A DNA stretch of 64,000 nt from Paenibacillus beijingensis (GTDB taxonomy: Bacteria; Bacillota; Bacilli; Paenibacillales; Paenibacillaceae). Made by a program: the position numbers and the translations under genes. The notes beneath the pieces are model-generated. The model saw nothing but the letters and a program-made list of their open reading frames with translations, did no database searches and was not told where the DNA came from. Shown one piece after another: positions 42,614 through 50,884 of the stretch; positions within the stretch are counted from its first letter, which is position 1; each line of letters opens with the position of its first letter. The stretch lies in assembly GCF_000961095.1 (NCBI RefSeq), contig NZ_CP011058.1:2218501-2282500 (forward strand), written 5' to 3'.

Positions 42614-43076
42614 TGGCCTTTTGCTCCTCAGGCGTTAAAGAATAGGCCGAGGCGCCCTCTTTCAGCGGTTTGGCATACATATACGTTTCATCGCGCGCAT
42701 GCAAACCGCTGAGGACGACTCCGTTCTGAGCTTCGTCGACGATGGCTACCGAGAAGCTCATATCACTGCCGTGATCGGCGAACGCATTATACCGGTGGAT
42801 GCCGACATTGCCTTTCACCTGACGAAGCGCCTTGCCGAGCTGCCCCATCGACGACTCGAATTCGTTCAATTTATCGGCCTGCGTATCGAGCGCATACCGG
42901 AGATCCAAAAGAACCTCTTCGAGGTTGGAAACGCCGCTCTGGCCCATAAACTGCACATACTGCTTGCGCAGTTTTTTCAGCCGTCTCCCCAATACGGCCA
43001 TCCAAATGACTAACACGATCACTACAACCGCCAACACAACCGTCCCTAATGCAAAAGGACTTCCCCATTCATTCAT
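42588..43076 (-). CDS. DUF4446 membrane protein
   Basis: A 162-residue protein. One membrane helix (FALGTVVLAVVVIVLVIWMAVLG) is followed by a coiled-coil stretch (RRLKKLRKQYVQFMGQ, LRYALDTQADKLNEFESSMGQL) and the DUF4446 core GIHRYNAFADHGSDMSFSVAIVDEAQNGVVLSGLHARDET. Start at 43076 (MNEWGS); 14 more in-frame codons exist upstream. Function unknown. It neighbours the chromosome-partition genes in many Bacillota. Confidence 0.85.
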   Translation of the reverse strand: MNEWGSPFALGTVVLAVVVIVLVIWMAVLGRRLKKLRKQYVQFMGQSGVSNLEEVLLDLRYALDTQADKLNEFESSMGQLGKALRQVKGNVGIHRYNAFADHGSDMSFSVAIVDEAQNGVVLSGLHARDETYMYAKPLKEGASAYSLTPEEQKAINLALRRE

Positions 43077-43210
43077 TCGTTTCTTTCGCTCCCCAATCGT
43101 TAATCCGTCGGCTTCCAAAGTATTGTGAAAAGGATCGCGGTTCCGGTGTATTGCCGGTTCTGGCGGCCAAGAAATGACGCCCGCGCAGCGACCGCTTGAT
43201 CGCCGTACGA

Positions 43211-44374
43211 TTAATAGTGCTGCCGGATTTCCTTCATCGCATCAATCAGCGCATCCACGTCCCGCTCCGTCGTGGAGTACCCGACGCTTGCCCGTACAGC
43301 GCCCGTATTGCCGGTCCCTGCGCTTTCGTGCGCAAGCGGCGTGCAATGAAATCCGCTTCGCACCGCGATGCTGTAATGCTGATCCAATATAAATGCGATC
43401 TCCGACGCATCGACTCCGTCGAGGACGAATGCCGCAATGCCTGTCCTTGGCTTCCCAAGCTTCGGCCCTAACAGCTTAAGTCCCCGTACCGAGGACAGAC
43501 CCTCCATCAGCCGGCTGGTCAGCTCCCATTCCTTAGTATGGATTTTCTCCGTCGTCTCATTCAGCACGAAACGGACGCCTGCGCCGAGTCCGGCGATTCC
43601 CGGCGTGTTCGGCGTTCCCGATTCGTACCGGTCAGGGCGTACCGTCGGCTGCTCCGGCAGCTCCGATTGACTGCCTGTTCCTCCATGCAGCAGCGGCGTC
43701 AATTCCAGATCGGGATGCAAATAAAGCCCCCCGGTGCCCTGCGGGCCGAGCAGCCCTTTATGTCCCGGAAAAGCAAGCATATCGATCCTCATCGCCTCGA
43801 CATCAATATTCAGCACGCCGGCGCTTTGAGCGGCGTCCACCAGCAGCTTTGCGCCGCTGCTGCGGGTTATCGCGCCGATCTCCTCCACCGGTATAATCGA
43901 GCCAAGCAGGTTCGAGCTGTGCGTCACGGTGACGAGTGCCGTGTTCGCCCGCATTGCTTCCTTCACCTTTGCAGCGGACACTTCTCCCTCCGCATCAGGC
44001 TCCACATACGTGACCGTTACCCCGAGCTCCCGTTTCAAAAACTCCAGCGGACGGCGAACCGAGTTATGCTCCACCGCCGTTGCGATGACATGATCCCCCG
44101 CTTTCAGCAGCCCTTTAATCGCCTGATTCAGCGCAGCCGTCGTATTGGCGGCGAACGCAATATCGTTTGGATTGCGCACTTTAAACAGCTTCGCGAGCTG
44201 CTTGCGCGTATCAAACAAAATGCGTCCGGCTCGAACAGCCATCGCATGGCTGCCCCTTCCGGGATTCGCCGCATCGTGAAGCATCGCCTTCATTACGGCT
44301 TCCGCCACTTCCGGAGGCTTCGGCCATGATGTTGCGGCATGATCCAGATAAATAAATGTTTCATCGCTGTTCAT
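43211..44374 (-). CDS. Class V aminotransferase, cysteine desulfurase-like
   Basis: A 387-residue PLP enzyme. It begins with the family phrase FIYLDHAATSWPKPPEVAEAV and has NPGRGSHAMAVRAG and FAANTTAALNQAI. The PLP Lys is in LAFPGHKGLLGPQGTGGLY, and the C-terminal Cys that would take up sulfur is in VRSGFHCTPLAHE. It matches the subgroup of csd-like enzymes often associated with DUF3343. Such enzymes deliver sulfur or selenium; the exact acceptor is unknown. AGGAGG lies 6 nt before the ATG, which directly abuts a 42-bp tandem-repeat array. Confidence 0.88.
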   Translation of the reverse strand: MNSDETFIYLDHAATSWPKPPEVAEAVMKAMLHDAANPGRGSHAMAVRAGRILFDTRKQLAKLFKVRNPNDIAFAANTTAALNQAIKGLLKAGDHVIATAVEHNSVRRPLEFLKRELGVTVTYVEPDAEGEVSAAKVKEAMRANTALVTVTHSSNLLGSIIPVEEIGAITRSSGAKLLVDAAQSAGVLNIDVEAMRIDMLAFPGHKGLLGPQGTGGLYLHPDLELTPLLHGGTGSQSELPEQPTVRPDRYESGTPNTPGIAGLGAGVRFVLNETTEKIHTKEWELTSRLMEGLSSVRGLKLLGPKLGKPRTGIAAFVLDGVDASEIAFILDQHYSIAVRSGFHCTPLAHESAGTGNTGAVRASVGYSTTERDVDALIDAMKEIRQHY

Positions 44375-44388
44375 ATAGATCCTCCTAA

Positions 44389-44512
44389 AGGTTTTGCCGC
44401 AGGCACAACCTGCATCGTAAGCATATGCTTAGGTTTTGCCGCAGGCACAACCTGCATCGTAAGCATATGCTTGTTTTTTGCCGCAGGCAAACCCACTTCG
44501 TAAGCATTAGCT
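44389..44512 (-). repeat. 42-bp tandem repeat array, about 2.9 copies
   Basis: Units at 44389-44430 and 44431-44472 are identical over 42 bp; a third diverged unit spans 44473-44512. Each unit has a GC hairpin (GCAGG-CACAA-CCTGC) and the perfect palindrome AAGCATATGCTT. The array ends immediately before the ribosome binding site of the aminotransferase gene, so it forms its promoter or 5' leader. Related sequence recurs upstream of walI (17226-17266). Confidence 0.9.
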
Positions 44513-45015
44513 AACTATTATTGCCGGCTTGTCTAATCATACCGCGGCCTTCAGCCCAAGATTGCGCAGCCGGCCTCACCGCACCGGAAGCATGCGATTA
44601 GGCTGCCCAAAACCGTTCGCACATCCACTTTGGATGCCGATTTTTTTACCACAGATAGAATCTATAAATTTCGAAGTTGTGAAAATCAAATTCTATCTTG
44701 GCGATAAAACCTACCTTTAAACGCGGTCGCTCATCCTTGAGAGGCCTCGATAGAGGTTTTCTCATCCGCAGCAAAATCATGTGGGGCAGCGAACACTCGG
44801 GACAACACCCCATGAATCCGCTTCTCCATCCAAATGTTACATAAAGTTGGCGAAAAAGGAGAAGCCGCTGCTGCAGCCACCCCCTCGAAAATCCCGCATT
44901 TGTATACGAAGTTACATTCCATCTCGTGTCATAACAATAGCATACCTTAGTTTAATCCTTCACCGGAAAGATTACAACTGAGGTATGCTATATAAATGTT
45001 CCTGCCAGCACTTAT
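44513..45015. other. Unassigned intergenic region downstream of parB
   Basis: Half a kilobase with no convincing gene. A minus-strand frame of 63 codons (44731-44922) has no good ribosome binding site. The sequence includes AT-rich stretches and ends in a long imperfect inverted repeat (listed separately). Confidence 0.45.
44937..44991 (-). terminator. Long inverted repeat after parB, probable terminator
   Basis: ATAGCATACCT (44937-44947) and AGGTATGCTAT (44981-44991) are perfect 11-bp arms, with further inner AGTT/AACT and ATC/GAT pairing. It lies 24 bp after the parB stop on the minus strand and is followed by only a weak T stretch (TTGTTATG). Confidence 0.6.
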
Positions 45016-45870
45016 TTACACTTTGGATTGAAGCAGCTCCAGCAGCCGTTCCAGGTCCTGTTTATTAAAATAAAGCAGCTCGATTTTGCCCCGATCTTTA
45101 TTTGATTTAATTTTCACCGTCGTCTTAAACCGTTCCCGCAGCGTCTGCTCCAAATCGTCAATATACGGATCGCGTTTTTTCGAACGCGCTTTGCCGCTTC
45201 GATCGGTTTCTTTATGCTGTTCCAGCTTCTGAATCGCTTCTTCCAGCTCGCGGACGCTCCATTCGTTCGTGATAACGGATTGGGCCAGCTCTTTGCGCAG
45301 CCTTTCCTCCTTTACGCCGACAAGCGCCCGGGCATGTCCCATTGACAGTGTTCCACGTGAAACACTCTCTTTAATTTCTGCAGAAAGGGAAAGCAGCCGC
45401 AGAAAATTGGCGATATGAGAGCGTGATTTCCCAACCTTTAACGACAGTTCTTCTTGAGTCAGCTGAAACTTATCCATTAAAGCCTGGTACGCAACCGCAA
45501 TTTCAATCGCATTTAAATCTTCCCGCTGTAAGTTTTCGATAAGGGCGATTTCCGTGACCTGCTGATCCGTGAACGAACGCACAACTGCAGGGATCGTCGT
45601 GTTGCCGCAATATAGGGATGCGCGAAACCTTCTCTCCCCCGCAATGATCTCATAGCCTTTCAGAACGCTGCGCACGATGATCGGTTGAATGACTCCGTGC
45701 TGTTTAATGGATTCCGCTAACTCTTTAATGGACTCCTCGTCGAATGTCTTGCGTGGCTGATAAGGGTTGGGACGAAGCTGTGATAATGGAATTTCCATTA
45801 CTTTGTCGTCTTCATTTACCGATAGTGACGGAATAAGCGCATCCAGGCCTCTACCTAGCCGCTTGCTCAT
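45016..45870 (-). CDS. parB: Chromosome-partition protein ParB (Spo0J)
   Basis: A 284-residue CTP-dependent DNA clamp. It starts MSKRLGRGLDALIPSLS. The CTPase/ParB-N core has LRPNPYQPRKTFDEESIKELAESI, HGVIQPIIVR and YEIIAGERRFRASL (CTP-binding GERR motif), with LIENLQREDLN. The helix-turn-helix LTQEELSLKVGKSRSHIANFLRLL recognises parS. A C-terminal dimerisation region ends the protein. It overlaps parA by 20 bp. A parS-like site lies inside this gene, as in B. subtilis. Confidence 0.97.
   Translation of the reverse strand: MSKRLGRGLDALIPSLSVNEDDKVMEIPLSQLRPNPYQPRKTFDEESIKELAESIKQHGVIQPIIVRSVLKGYEIIAGERRFRASLYCGNTTIPAVVRSFTDQQVTEIALIENLQREDLNAIEIAVAYQALMDKFQLTQEELSLKVGKSRSHIANFLRLLSLSAEIKESVSRGTLSMGHARALVGVKEERLRKELAQSVITNEWSVRELEEAIQKLEQHKETDRSGKARSKKRDPYIDDLEQTLRERFKTTVKIKSNKDRGKIELLYFNKQDLERLLELLQSKV
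45349..45364. promoter_or_regulatory. parS site inside parB
   Basis: TGTTCCACGTGAAACA matches the 16-bp parS consensus TGTTNCACGTGAAACA exactly. It lies within the parB coding sequence, the same location as one B. subtilis parS site. Confidence 0.93.
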
Positions 45871-46624
45871 ACATTATCACTTCCTTCGCAAGTTCGAGAT
45901 ATACCTCGGCGCCTTTCGATTTCGGATCATACGTAATGATGGCTTGTCCATGGGAAGGCGCTTCGCTCAGGCGCACATTTCTTGGAATGATCGTTTGATA
46001 TACTTTTTGCTGAAAATATTTTTTGACTTCCTCGATTACCTGAATGCCGAGATTGGTGCGTGCGTCGAACATCGTAAGCAGTACACCTTCGATTTGCAGC
46101 GAAGTGTTCAGATGCTTCTGCACAAGCCGGACGGTATTCAGCAGCTGACTCAGACCTTCGAGAGCATAATATTCGCATTGAATCGGAATGATAACGGAAT
46201 CCGACGCCGTCAACGAATTGATTGTCAAAATTCCCAGAGAAGGCGGACAATCGATCAGGATGTAATCATAGTCCTGCTTCACTTGCATCAACGACTTCTT
46301 CAAGCGCACTTCCCTCGAGATGGTCGGGACGAGCTCAATCTCCGCACCTGCCAATTGAATCGTGGCCGGTATGATCGATAAGCCCGGAATCGCTGTAGAA
46401 AGAACCGCAGCTTGCGGGTTCACATCATTAATAAGCACATCATAAATGCTGTTTTCCACATCGGCTTTATTAACCCCGACGCCGCTCGTCGTATTCCCTT
46501 GCGGATCAATATCGACCAGCAGCACTTTTTTTCCTAAAGATGCCAAGCATGCGCCCAAATTGACAGATGTCGTTGTTTTGCCGACCCCGCCCTTCTGGTT
46601 CGTAATGGCAATTATTTTTGACAA
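45851..46624 (-). CDS. parA: Chromosome-partition ATPase ParA (Soj)
   Basis: A 257-residue deviant-Walker ATPase. It starts MSKIIAITNQKGGVGKTTTS with the KGGVGKTT motif and both Lys residues, and has VLLVDIDPQGNTTSGVG and DYILIDCPPSLGILTINSL. The start is TTG (46624) with GAGGTG 7 nt upstream. It regulates DnaA activity and origin segregation together with ParB, translated from the same message (20-bp overlap). Confidence 0.97.
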   Translation of the reverse strand: MSKIIAITNQKGGVGKTTTSVNLGACLASLGKKVLLVDIDPQGNTTSGVGVNKADVENSIYDVLINDVNPQAAVLSTAIPGLSIIPATIQLAGAEIELVPTISREVRLKKSLMQVKQDYDYILIDCPPSLGILTINSLTASDSVIIPIQCEYYALEGLSQLLNTVRLVQKHLNTSLQIEGVLLTMFDARTNLGIQVIEEVKKYFQQKVYQTIIPRNVRLSEAPSHGQAIITYDPKSKGAEVYLELAKEVIMYEQAAR

Positions 46625-46674
46625 ACCGGTTCACCTCTATGCTCTTCCCATTCTATTAGTCCGTATAACAGAGA

Positions 46675-46698
46675 AAAAGCGGCGCAACAAGCCGCTTT
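46675..46698 (-). terminator. Terminator between noc and parA
   Basis: On the minus strand AAAGCGGC-TTGTTGC-GCCGCTTTTT forms a compact stem ending in a T run. It lies 50 bp upstream of the parA start and separates noc from parAB. The rest of the 329-bp gap (46699-46953) shows no supported gene. Confidence 0.82.
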
Positions 46699-46953
46699 CG
46701 CTAAGCAGAAGGACGTTGCCGCCCCGGTTCTCCATCCAAAAATGGCAGACAAATATGAATACTAAAAATACGACCGCCAGATCCCGTTTCGAATGTCAGG
46801 CAGACGATCAAACAGTCTGAACGCCTCTTCACCCACGAAGCGGACCTCAAAGAATCATCCGTACCGTCCAATAACAACGATACCCAAATAAGAGCAGCTT
46901 GCAAGAGTTACCAATTAAGTATATACGATTTAACAGAAAATTACGACTTGTTC

Positions 46954-47778
46954 TTACCGTTTCGGAATATGGATCACAATCTCGTAATGATCCTCGTGAT
47001 CCTTTTCATTCGTTTTAATTTGCAGTCCGGAGCCGGATACCATCTCGATGGAGTGCCGGATGGTGTTCAAGGCAAGCCGCACATCTTTCGTAAACGAAAC
47101 GCGCTTTGCTTTTTTGGCTTTCACCGTTTCTTTATAAAAAGCGACCCGGGCTTCCGTCTGCTTCACATTTAATTCTTTCGTCAAAATATCATCCAGCACT
47201 TTATGCTGCAGTTCGTCGGTATCGAGCGACAGCAGCGCCCGTGCATGGCGTTCTGTAATTTTGCGTTCAATAAGCGCATTTTTGACCGGTTCCGATAGTC
47301 CGAGCAGCCGGATTTTATTCGCAATGGTCGACTGGCTTTTGCCAAGCCGCTGCGCCAAGCTTTCCTGCGTCAAGCTGTGCAGGTCGATCAGTTTCTGATA
47401 AGCGACCGCCTCTTCAATCGCCGTCAAGCCTTCGCGCTGAAGATTTTCGATCAAAGCAATCGACGCCGCCTGAGAATCATTGAATTCACGTACGATAGCC
47501 GGTATCGTCTCCAGACCCAGCTTCGTCACCGCGCGCCAGCGCCTTTCGCCGGCGATAATTTCATAGCGGTCGTTGCGCATCCGTACTACGATTGGCTGAA
47601 TGACACCGTGCGTTTTAATCGTTTGGCACAGTTCATCTATACGTTCATCATCAAAGATCGTCCGCGGTTGATACGGGCTCGTGTCAATACTTCCGACCGC
47701 AATCTGCTTAACTTCATCCTGACTGCCCTTCGGATCGGTATTGTTAAGCCCGAATAGTCGTGAAAATTGTTCTTTCAT
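46954..47778 (-). CDS. noc: Nucleoid occlusion protein Noc
   Basis: A 274-residue ParB paralogue. The N-terminal membrane-targeting amphipathic helix is visible as MKEQFSRLFGL. The CTP-binding core has SPYQPRTIFDDERIDEL, HGVIQPIVVRM and YEIIAGERRWRAV, and the helix-turn-helix is LTQESLAQRLGKSQSTIANKIRLL. The N-terminal helix, and the location between rsmG and parA, distinguish it from ParB. It blocks division over the chromosome from Noc-binding sites. Start at 47778; five further upstream codons are possible. Confidence 0.95.
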   Translation of the reverse strand: MKEQFSRLFGLNNTDPKGSQDEVKQIAVGSIDTSPYQPRTIFDDERIDELCQTIKTHGVIQPIVVRMRNDRYEIIAGERRWRAVTKLGLETIPAIVREFNDSQAASIALIENLQREGLTAIEEAVAYQKLIDLHSLTQESLAQRLGKSQSTIANKIRLLGLSEPVKNALIERKITERHARALLSLDTDELQHKVLDDILTKELNVKQTEARVAFYKETVKAKKAKRVSFTKDVRLALNTIRHSIEMVSGSGLQIKTNEKDHEDHYEIVIHIPKR

Positions 47779-47879
47779 AATGTCAACAACCACCCGATTT
47801 CAAAGTGCCAATGACCGTGAAAAATAGTGCTCCTGTCTCCGCGACAGTCTGTTTGGCCGTCAGACTCCCCTGCGGTACG

Positions 47880-47914
47880 AAACGGCTTCGGAAGCTTGTC
47901 CCGAAGCCGTTTCT
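47880..47914. terminator. Hairpin between rsmG and noc
   Basis: AAACGGCTTCGG and CCGAAGCCGTTT form a 12-bp stem around AAGCTTGTC-type loop bases. There is no strong T run on the minus strand, so it could be a terminator of rsmG or a structural element. The remainder of 47779-48098 shows nothing further. Confidence 0.5.
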
Positions 47915-48098
47915 GTCACGGCGAGATTTTTACCCTATTCGTCTTCCATTGTTTCGTCAATGATGGGGCAATTTCCTGCTTGCAATCGCATTTACAACGA
48001 ATTTTCAATAAGTAATGCGCAGTGATGTCGGATATTGTTCATTTGTTATCCACGATGACCGCTTAATTCTGCTATTCGATACGTCTTGTTTCCATTAA

Positions 48099-48114
48099 TG
48101 TTTCACGTGAAACA
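48099..48114. promoter_or_regulatory. parS site next to rsmG
   Basis: TGTTTCACGTGAAACA is a perfect 16-bp parS palindrome, 5 bp beyond the rsmG stop codon. It is the second site in the window and about 7 kb from dnaA. Confidence 0.96.
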
Positions 48115-48119
48115 CCGCA

Positions 48120-48869
48120 TTAACGTCCAAGCTTGCTGCCCATCAGCGGCTGCTTGAGCGGAATCCCCGCTTTGCGCGGGTACGTCTTCGGCGTCGGCCC
48201 CGTCTTGCGGATCAATACGATGGCGCGCTCCGATTGCTCGTACGGCAGCTGGAACGATTCCACCCGCTCCACCTTTGCTTTCAGCTCGCGCAGGCTGAAC
48301 GCCGCTTCCTCCACTTCTTCCGCCGTATCCGCGCCCTTCATGGCGGCAAACCATCCGTCCTTCTGCACAAAAGGAAGACACAGTTCATTCAGCCCCTGCA
48401 GTCTTGCGACCGCCCTTGCCGTAACGAGCGGATAAGCGTCCCGGTGAGCGGGCATGCGGGCGACATCTTCCGCTCTTCCATGGATGCACTCCACATCCGT
48501 TAATCCAAGCGCGTCCGTAAGATGTTTCAAAAACTGAATCCGCTTATTGAGCGAGTCGACGATCGTCACCTGCAAATGCGGAAAGCAAATTTTAAGCGGC
48601 AAGCTCGGGAACCCGGCACCGGAGCCGATGTCCGCAATCCGCGTAATCGATGCGATATCGAGAAAAAAGGACAATGACACTGAATCGAAAAAGTGCTTCT
48701 CATAAACGGCCGCTTTTTCGGTAATGCCGGTCAGGTTCATCTTTTCGTTCCATTCCACCAGCTCGCGGTAATACGTTTCGAACTGCTCCAGCTGATGCGG
48801 CGAGAGCGGCAGCCGCCGCCCCGTCATCAGCTGCTGAAACTGCTGCACGGTATCGTCTAATGCTGTCAT
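48120..48869 (-). CDS. rsmG: 16S rRNA (guanine527-N7)-methyltransferase RsmG
   Basis: A 249-residue methyltransferase. Landmarks: LTGITEKAAVYEKHFFDSVS, the SAM loop RIADIGSGAGFPSLPLKICF, VTIVDSLNKRIQFLKHL, and TARAVARLQGLNELCLP. It methylates N7 of G527 in 16S rRNA; loss gives low-level streptomycin resistance in other bacteria. It starts 2 bp after the mnmG stop codon, so it belongs to the mnmE-mnmG-rsmG transcript. Confidence 0.97.
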   Translation of the reverse strand: MTALDDTVQQFQQLMTGRRLPLSPHQLEQFETYYRELVEWNEKMNLTGITEKAAVYEKHFFDSVSLSFFLDIASITRIADIGSGAGFPSLPLKICFPHLQVTIVDSLNKRIQFLKHLTDALGLTDVECIHGRAEDVARMPAHRDAYPLVTARAVARLQGLNELCLPFVQKDGWFAAMKGADTAEEVEEAAFSLRELKAKVERVESFQLPYEQSERAIVLIRKTGPTPKTYPRKAGIPLKQPLMGSKLGR

Positions 48870-48871
48870 CG

Positions 48872-50761
48872 TTACCCCCGTGCCGCCGTCACCCGGTTGT
48901 AGTGCTCCAGGTAAACGAGCAGGATCGATATATCTGCCGGAGTAACGCCGCCGATGCGCGAGGCCTGGCCGATCGAGATCGGACGGATTTGGGCAAGCTT
49001 CTGTTTCGCTTCCGACGCGAGCCCGTGAACGTCGGTATAATCGATATCCTCGGGAATCCGTTTTTTCTCCATTTTGGACAGCCGTTCCACCTGCAGCAGC
49101 TGTTTTTCAATATAGCCGGCATATTTAATCTGGATTTCGACCTGCTCCTTCATCTCGTCGGTCAACTCATACGGAGCGGGAGCGAATGGCTCGATATGCG
49201 CATAGGTCACTTCCGGGCGGCGCAGCAGCGTAAGCGCGTCGGTCGTGTTATGAATCGGCGCGGAGCCGACGGAAGCGAGCATCGCAAGCGCCGTTTCATC
49301 CGGCCGGATCTTAATCGTTCGCAGCCGCTCGATTTCCTCTTCGACGCGCAATTTCTTGTGCACGAAGCGATCATAACGCTCCTGCGATATGAGCCCGATC
49401 TCATAGCCGGTTTGCGTCAGCCGCAGGTCGGCGTTGTCGTGACGCAGCAGCAGTCGGTATTCCGCCCGTGATGTAAGCAGACGGTAAGGCTCGCTCGTAC
49501 CTTTCGTAACGAGGTCGTCGATCAGAACGCCGATATAGCCCTGTGAGCGGCCGATAATGACCGGCTCCTTGCCCTGCACTTTGCGGGCCGCGTTAATGCC
49601 GGCCATAATGCCTTGACCTGCTGCTTCCTCGTAGCCGGAAGTACCGTTAATTTGTCCGGCGGTAAACAGGCCCGGCATCCGCTTCGTTTCGAGTGACGGC
49701 CACAGCTGGGTCGGTACGACCGCGTCGTACTCGATCGCATATCCGGTGCGCATCATCTCGACTTTTTCAAGTCCCGGAATCGAGCGCAAAATGCTCAGCT
49801 GCACATCCTCCGGCATACTGGTCGACAAACCTTGGACGTAATACTCCGACGTGTTTTTTCCTTCCGGTTCCAAAAAAATCTGATGCTTCGGCTTGTCTGC
49901 GAACCGAACGATTTTATCTTCGATCGACGGGCAGTAACGCGGACCGGTCCCTTCGATCGCCCCGGAAAACATCGGCGCGCGGTGCAAATTGTTGTTGATG
50001 ATTTGGTGCGTATGCTCCGACGTATACGTCAGCCAGCATGGGAGCTGCTCGTTATCGGAAGACACCGTCTCGTACGAGAAAAACTTCGGATTATCGTCGC
50101 CCGGCTGAATTTCCGTTTTGCTGAAATCGATCGTCTCTTTATGGACGCGCGGCGGCGTACCCGTCTTGAAGCGCACCAGCTCGAAGCCGTGCTCCTTCAG
50201 CGAAGCCGACAGCTTGACCGAAGGCTGCTGATTGTTCGGGCCGCTCTCGTACATCAGCTCGCCCATAATGACTTTGCCACGCAAATAAGTGCCGGTCGTC
50301 AGCACGACCGCTTTGCCGCGGTAGATCGCTCCGGTCTTGGTAACGACGCCGGTGCAGGCCCCGTTCTCCACGATCAGCTCCTCCGCCATTCCTTGGCGCA
50401 GCGTCAGGTGATCGGTTTCTTCGATTGTCTGCTTCATCGTATGCTGGTACAAAAATTTGTCCGCCTGCGCGCGCAGCGCATGGACGGCCGGGCCTTTGCC
50501 CGTATTCAGCATCCGCATTTGAATATACGTTTTATCAATATTGCGGCCCATTTCGCCGCCAAGCGCGTCGATTTCGCGCACGACATGGCCTTTGGCCGGA
50601 CCGCCGATGGACGGATTGCACGGCATAAACGCCACCATATCCAAATTGATGGTCAGCAGCAGCGTTTCACAGCCCATCCGGGCGGCGGCAAGCGCCGCTT
50701 CGCAGCCGGCATGGCCGGCGCCGATGACAATAACGTCGTATTGTCCCGCTTCATATCCCAT
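48872..50761 (-). CDS. mnmG: tRNA uridine-5-carboxymethylaminomethyl modification enzyme MnmG (GidA)
   Basis: A 629-residue FAD protein. The N-terminal dinucleotide motif is YDVIVIGAGHAGCEAALAAA. Other landmarks are MPCNPSIGGPAKGHVVREIDALGG, TGTYLRGKVIMGE, FKTGTPPRV and GQINGTSGYEEAAGQG, ending DISILLVYLEHYNRVTAARG. With MnmE it installs cmnm5U at the wobble position of certain tRNAs. ATG at 50761 with AAGGAGG 11 nt upstream; a longer in-frame extension exists but lacks homologous sequence. Confidence 0.97.
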   Translation of the reverse strand: MGYEAGQYDVIVIGAGHAGCEAALAAARMGCETLLLTINLDMVAFMPCNPSIGGPAKGHVVREIDALGGEMGRNIDKTYIQMRMLNTGKGPAVHALRAQADKFLYQHTMKQTIEETDHLTLRQGMAEELIVENGACTGVVTKTGAIYRGKAVVLTTGTYLRGKVIMGELMYESGPNNQQPSVKLSASLKEHGFELVRFKTGTPPRVHKETIDFSKTEIQPGDDNPKFFSYETVSSDNEQLPCWLTYTSEHTHQIINNNLHRAPMFSGAIEGTGPRYCPSIEDKIVRFADKPKHQIFLEPEGKNTSEYYVQGLSTSMPEDVQLSILRSIPGLEKVEMMRTGYAIEYDAVVPTQLWPSLETKRMPGLFTAGQINGTSGYEEAAGQGIMAGINAARKVQGKEPVIIGRSQGYIGVLIDDLVTKGTSEPYRLLTSRAEYRLLLRHDNADLRLTQTGYEIGLISQERYDRFVHKKLRVEEEIERLRTIKIRPDETALAMLASVGSAPIHNTTDALTLLRRPEVTYAHIEPFAPAPYELTDEMKEQVEIQIKYAGYIEKQLLQVERLSKMEKKRIPEDIDYTDVHGLASEAKQKLAQIRPISIGQASRIGGVTPADISILLVYLEHYNRVTAARG

Positions 50762-50884
50762 TTTTTTCAATACCTCCTTACTAGTACGGACGACCGTTGC
50801 ATCGTCCCCTCGCGCTGCGGCGCCTTCGCCGCCTATATTCAATCTATTTGAACCGTTCAGTTGAGGCAATCGAATCTGTTGCGT

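Noticed and set aside
44389..44512. Possible CRISPR array
   Set aside because: The 42-bp units are contiguous, with no unique spacers between repeats and no cas genes in the window.
44731..44922. 63-codon minus-strand frame downstream of parB
   Set aside because: No good ribosome binding site and no recognisable fold; kept only as part of an orphan-region finding.
46701..46904. 67-codon minus-strand frame between noc and parA
   Set aside because: No RBS, no family resemblance, and lies between noc and a terminator.
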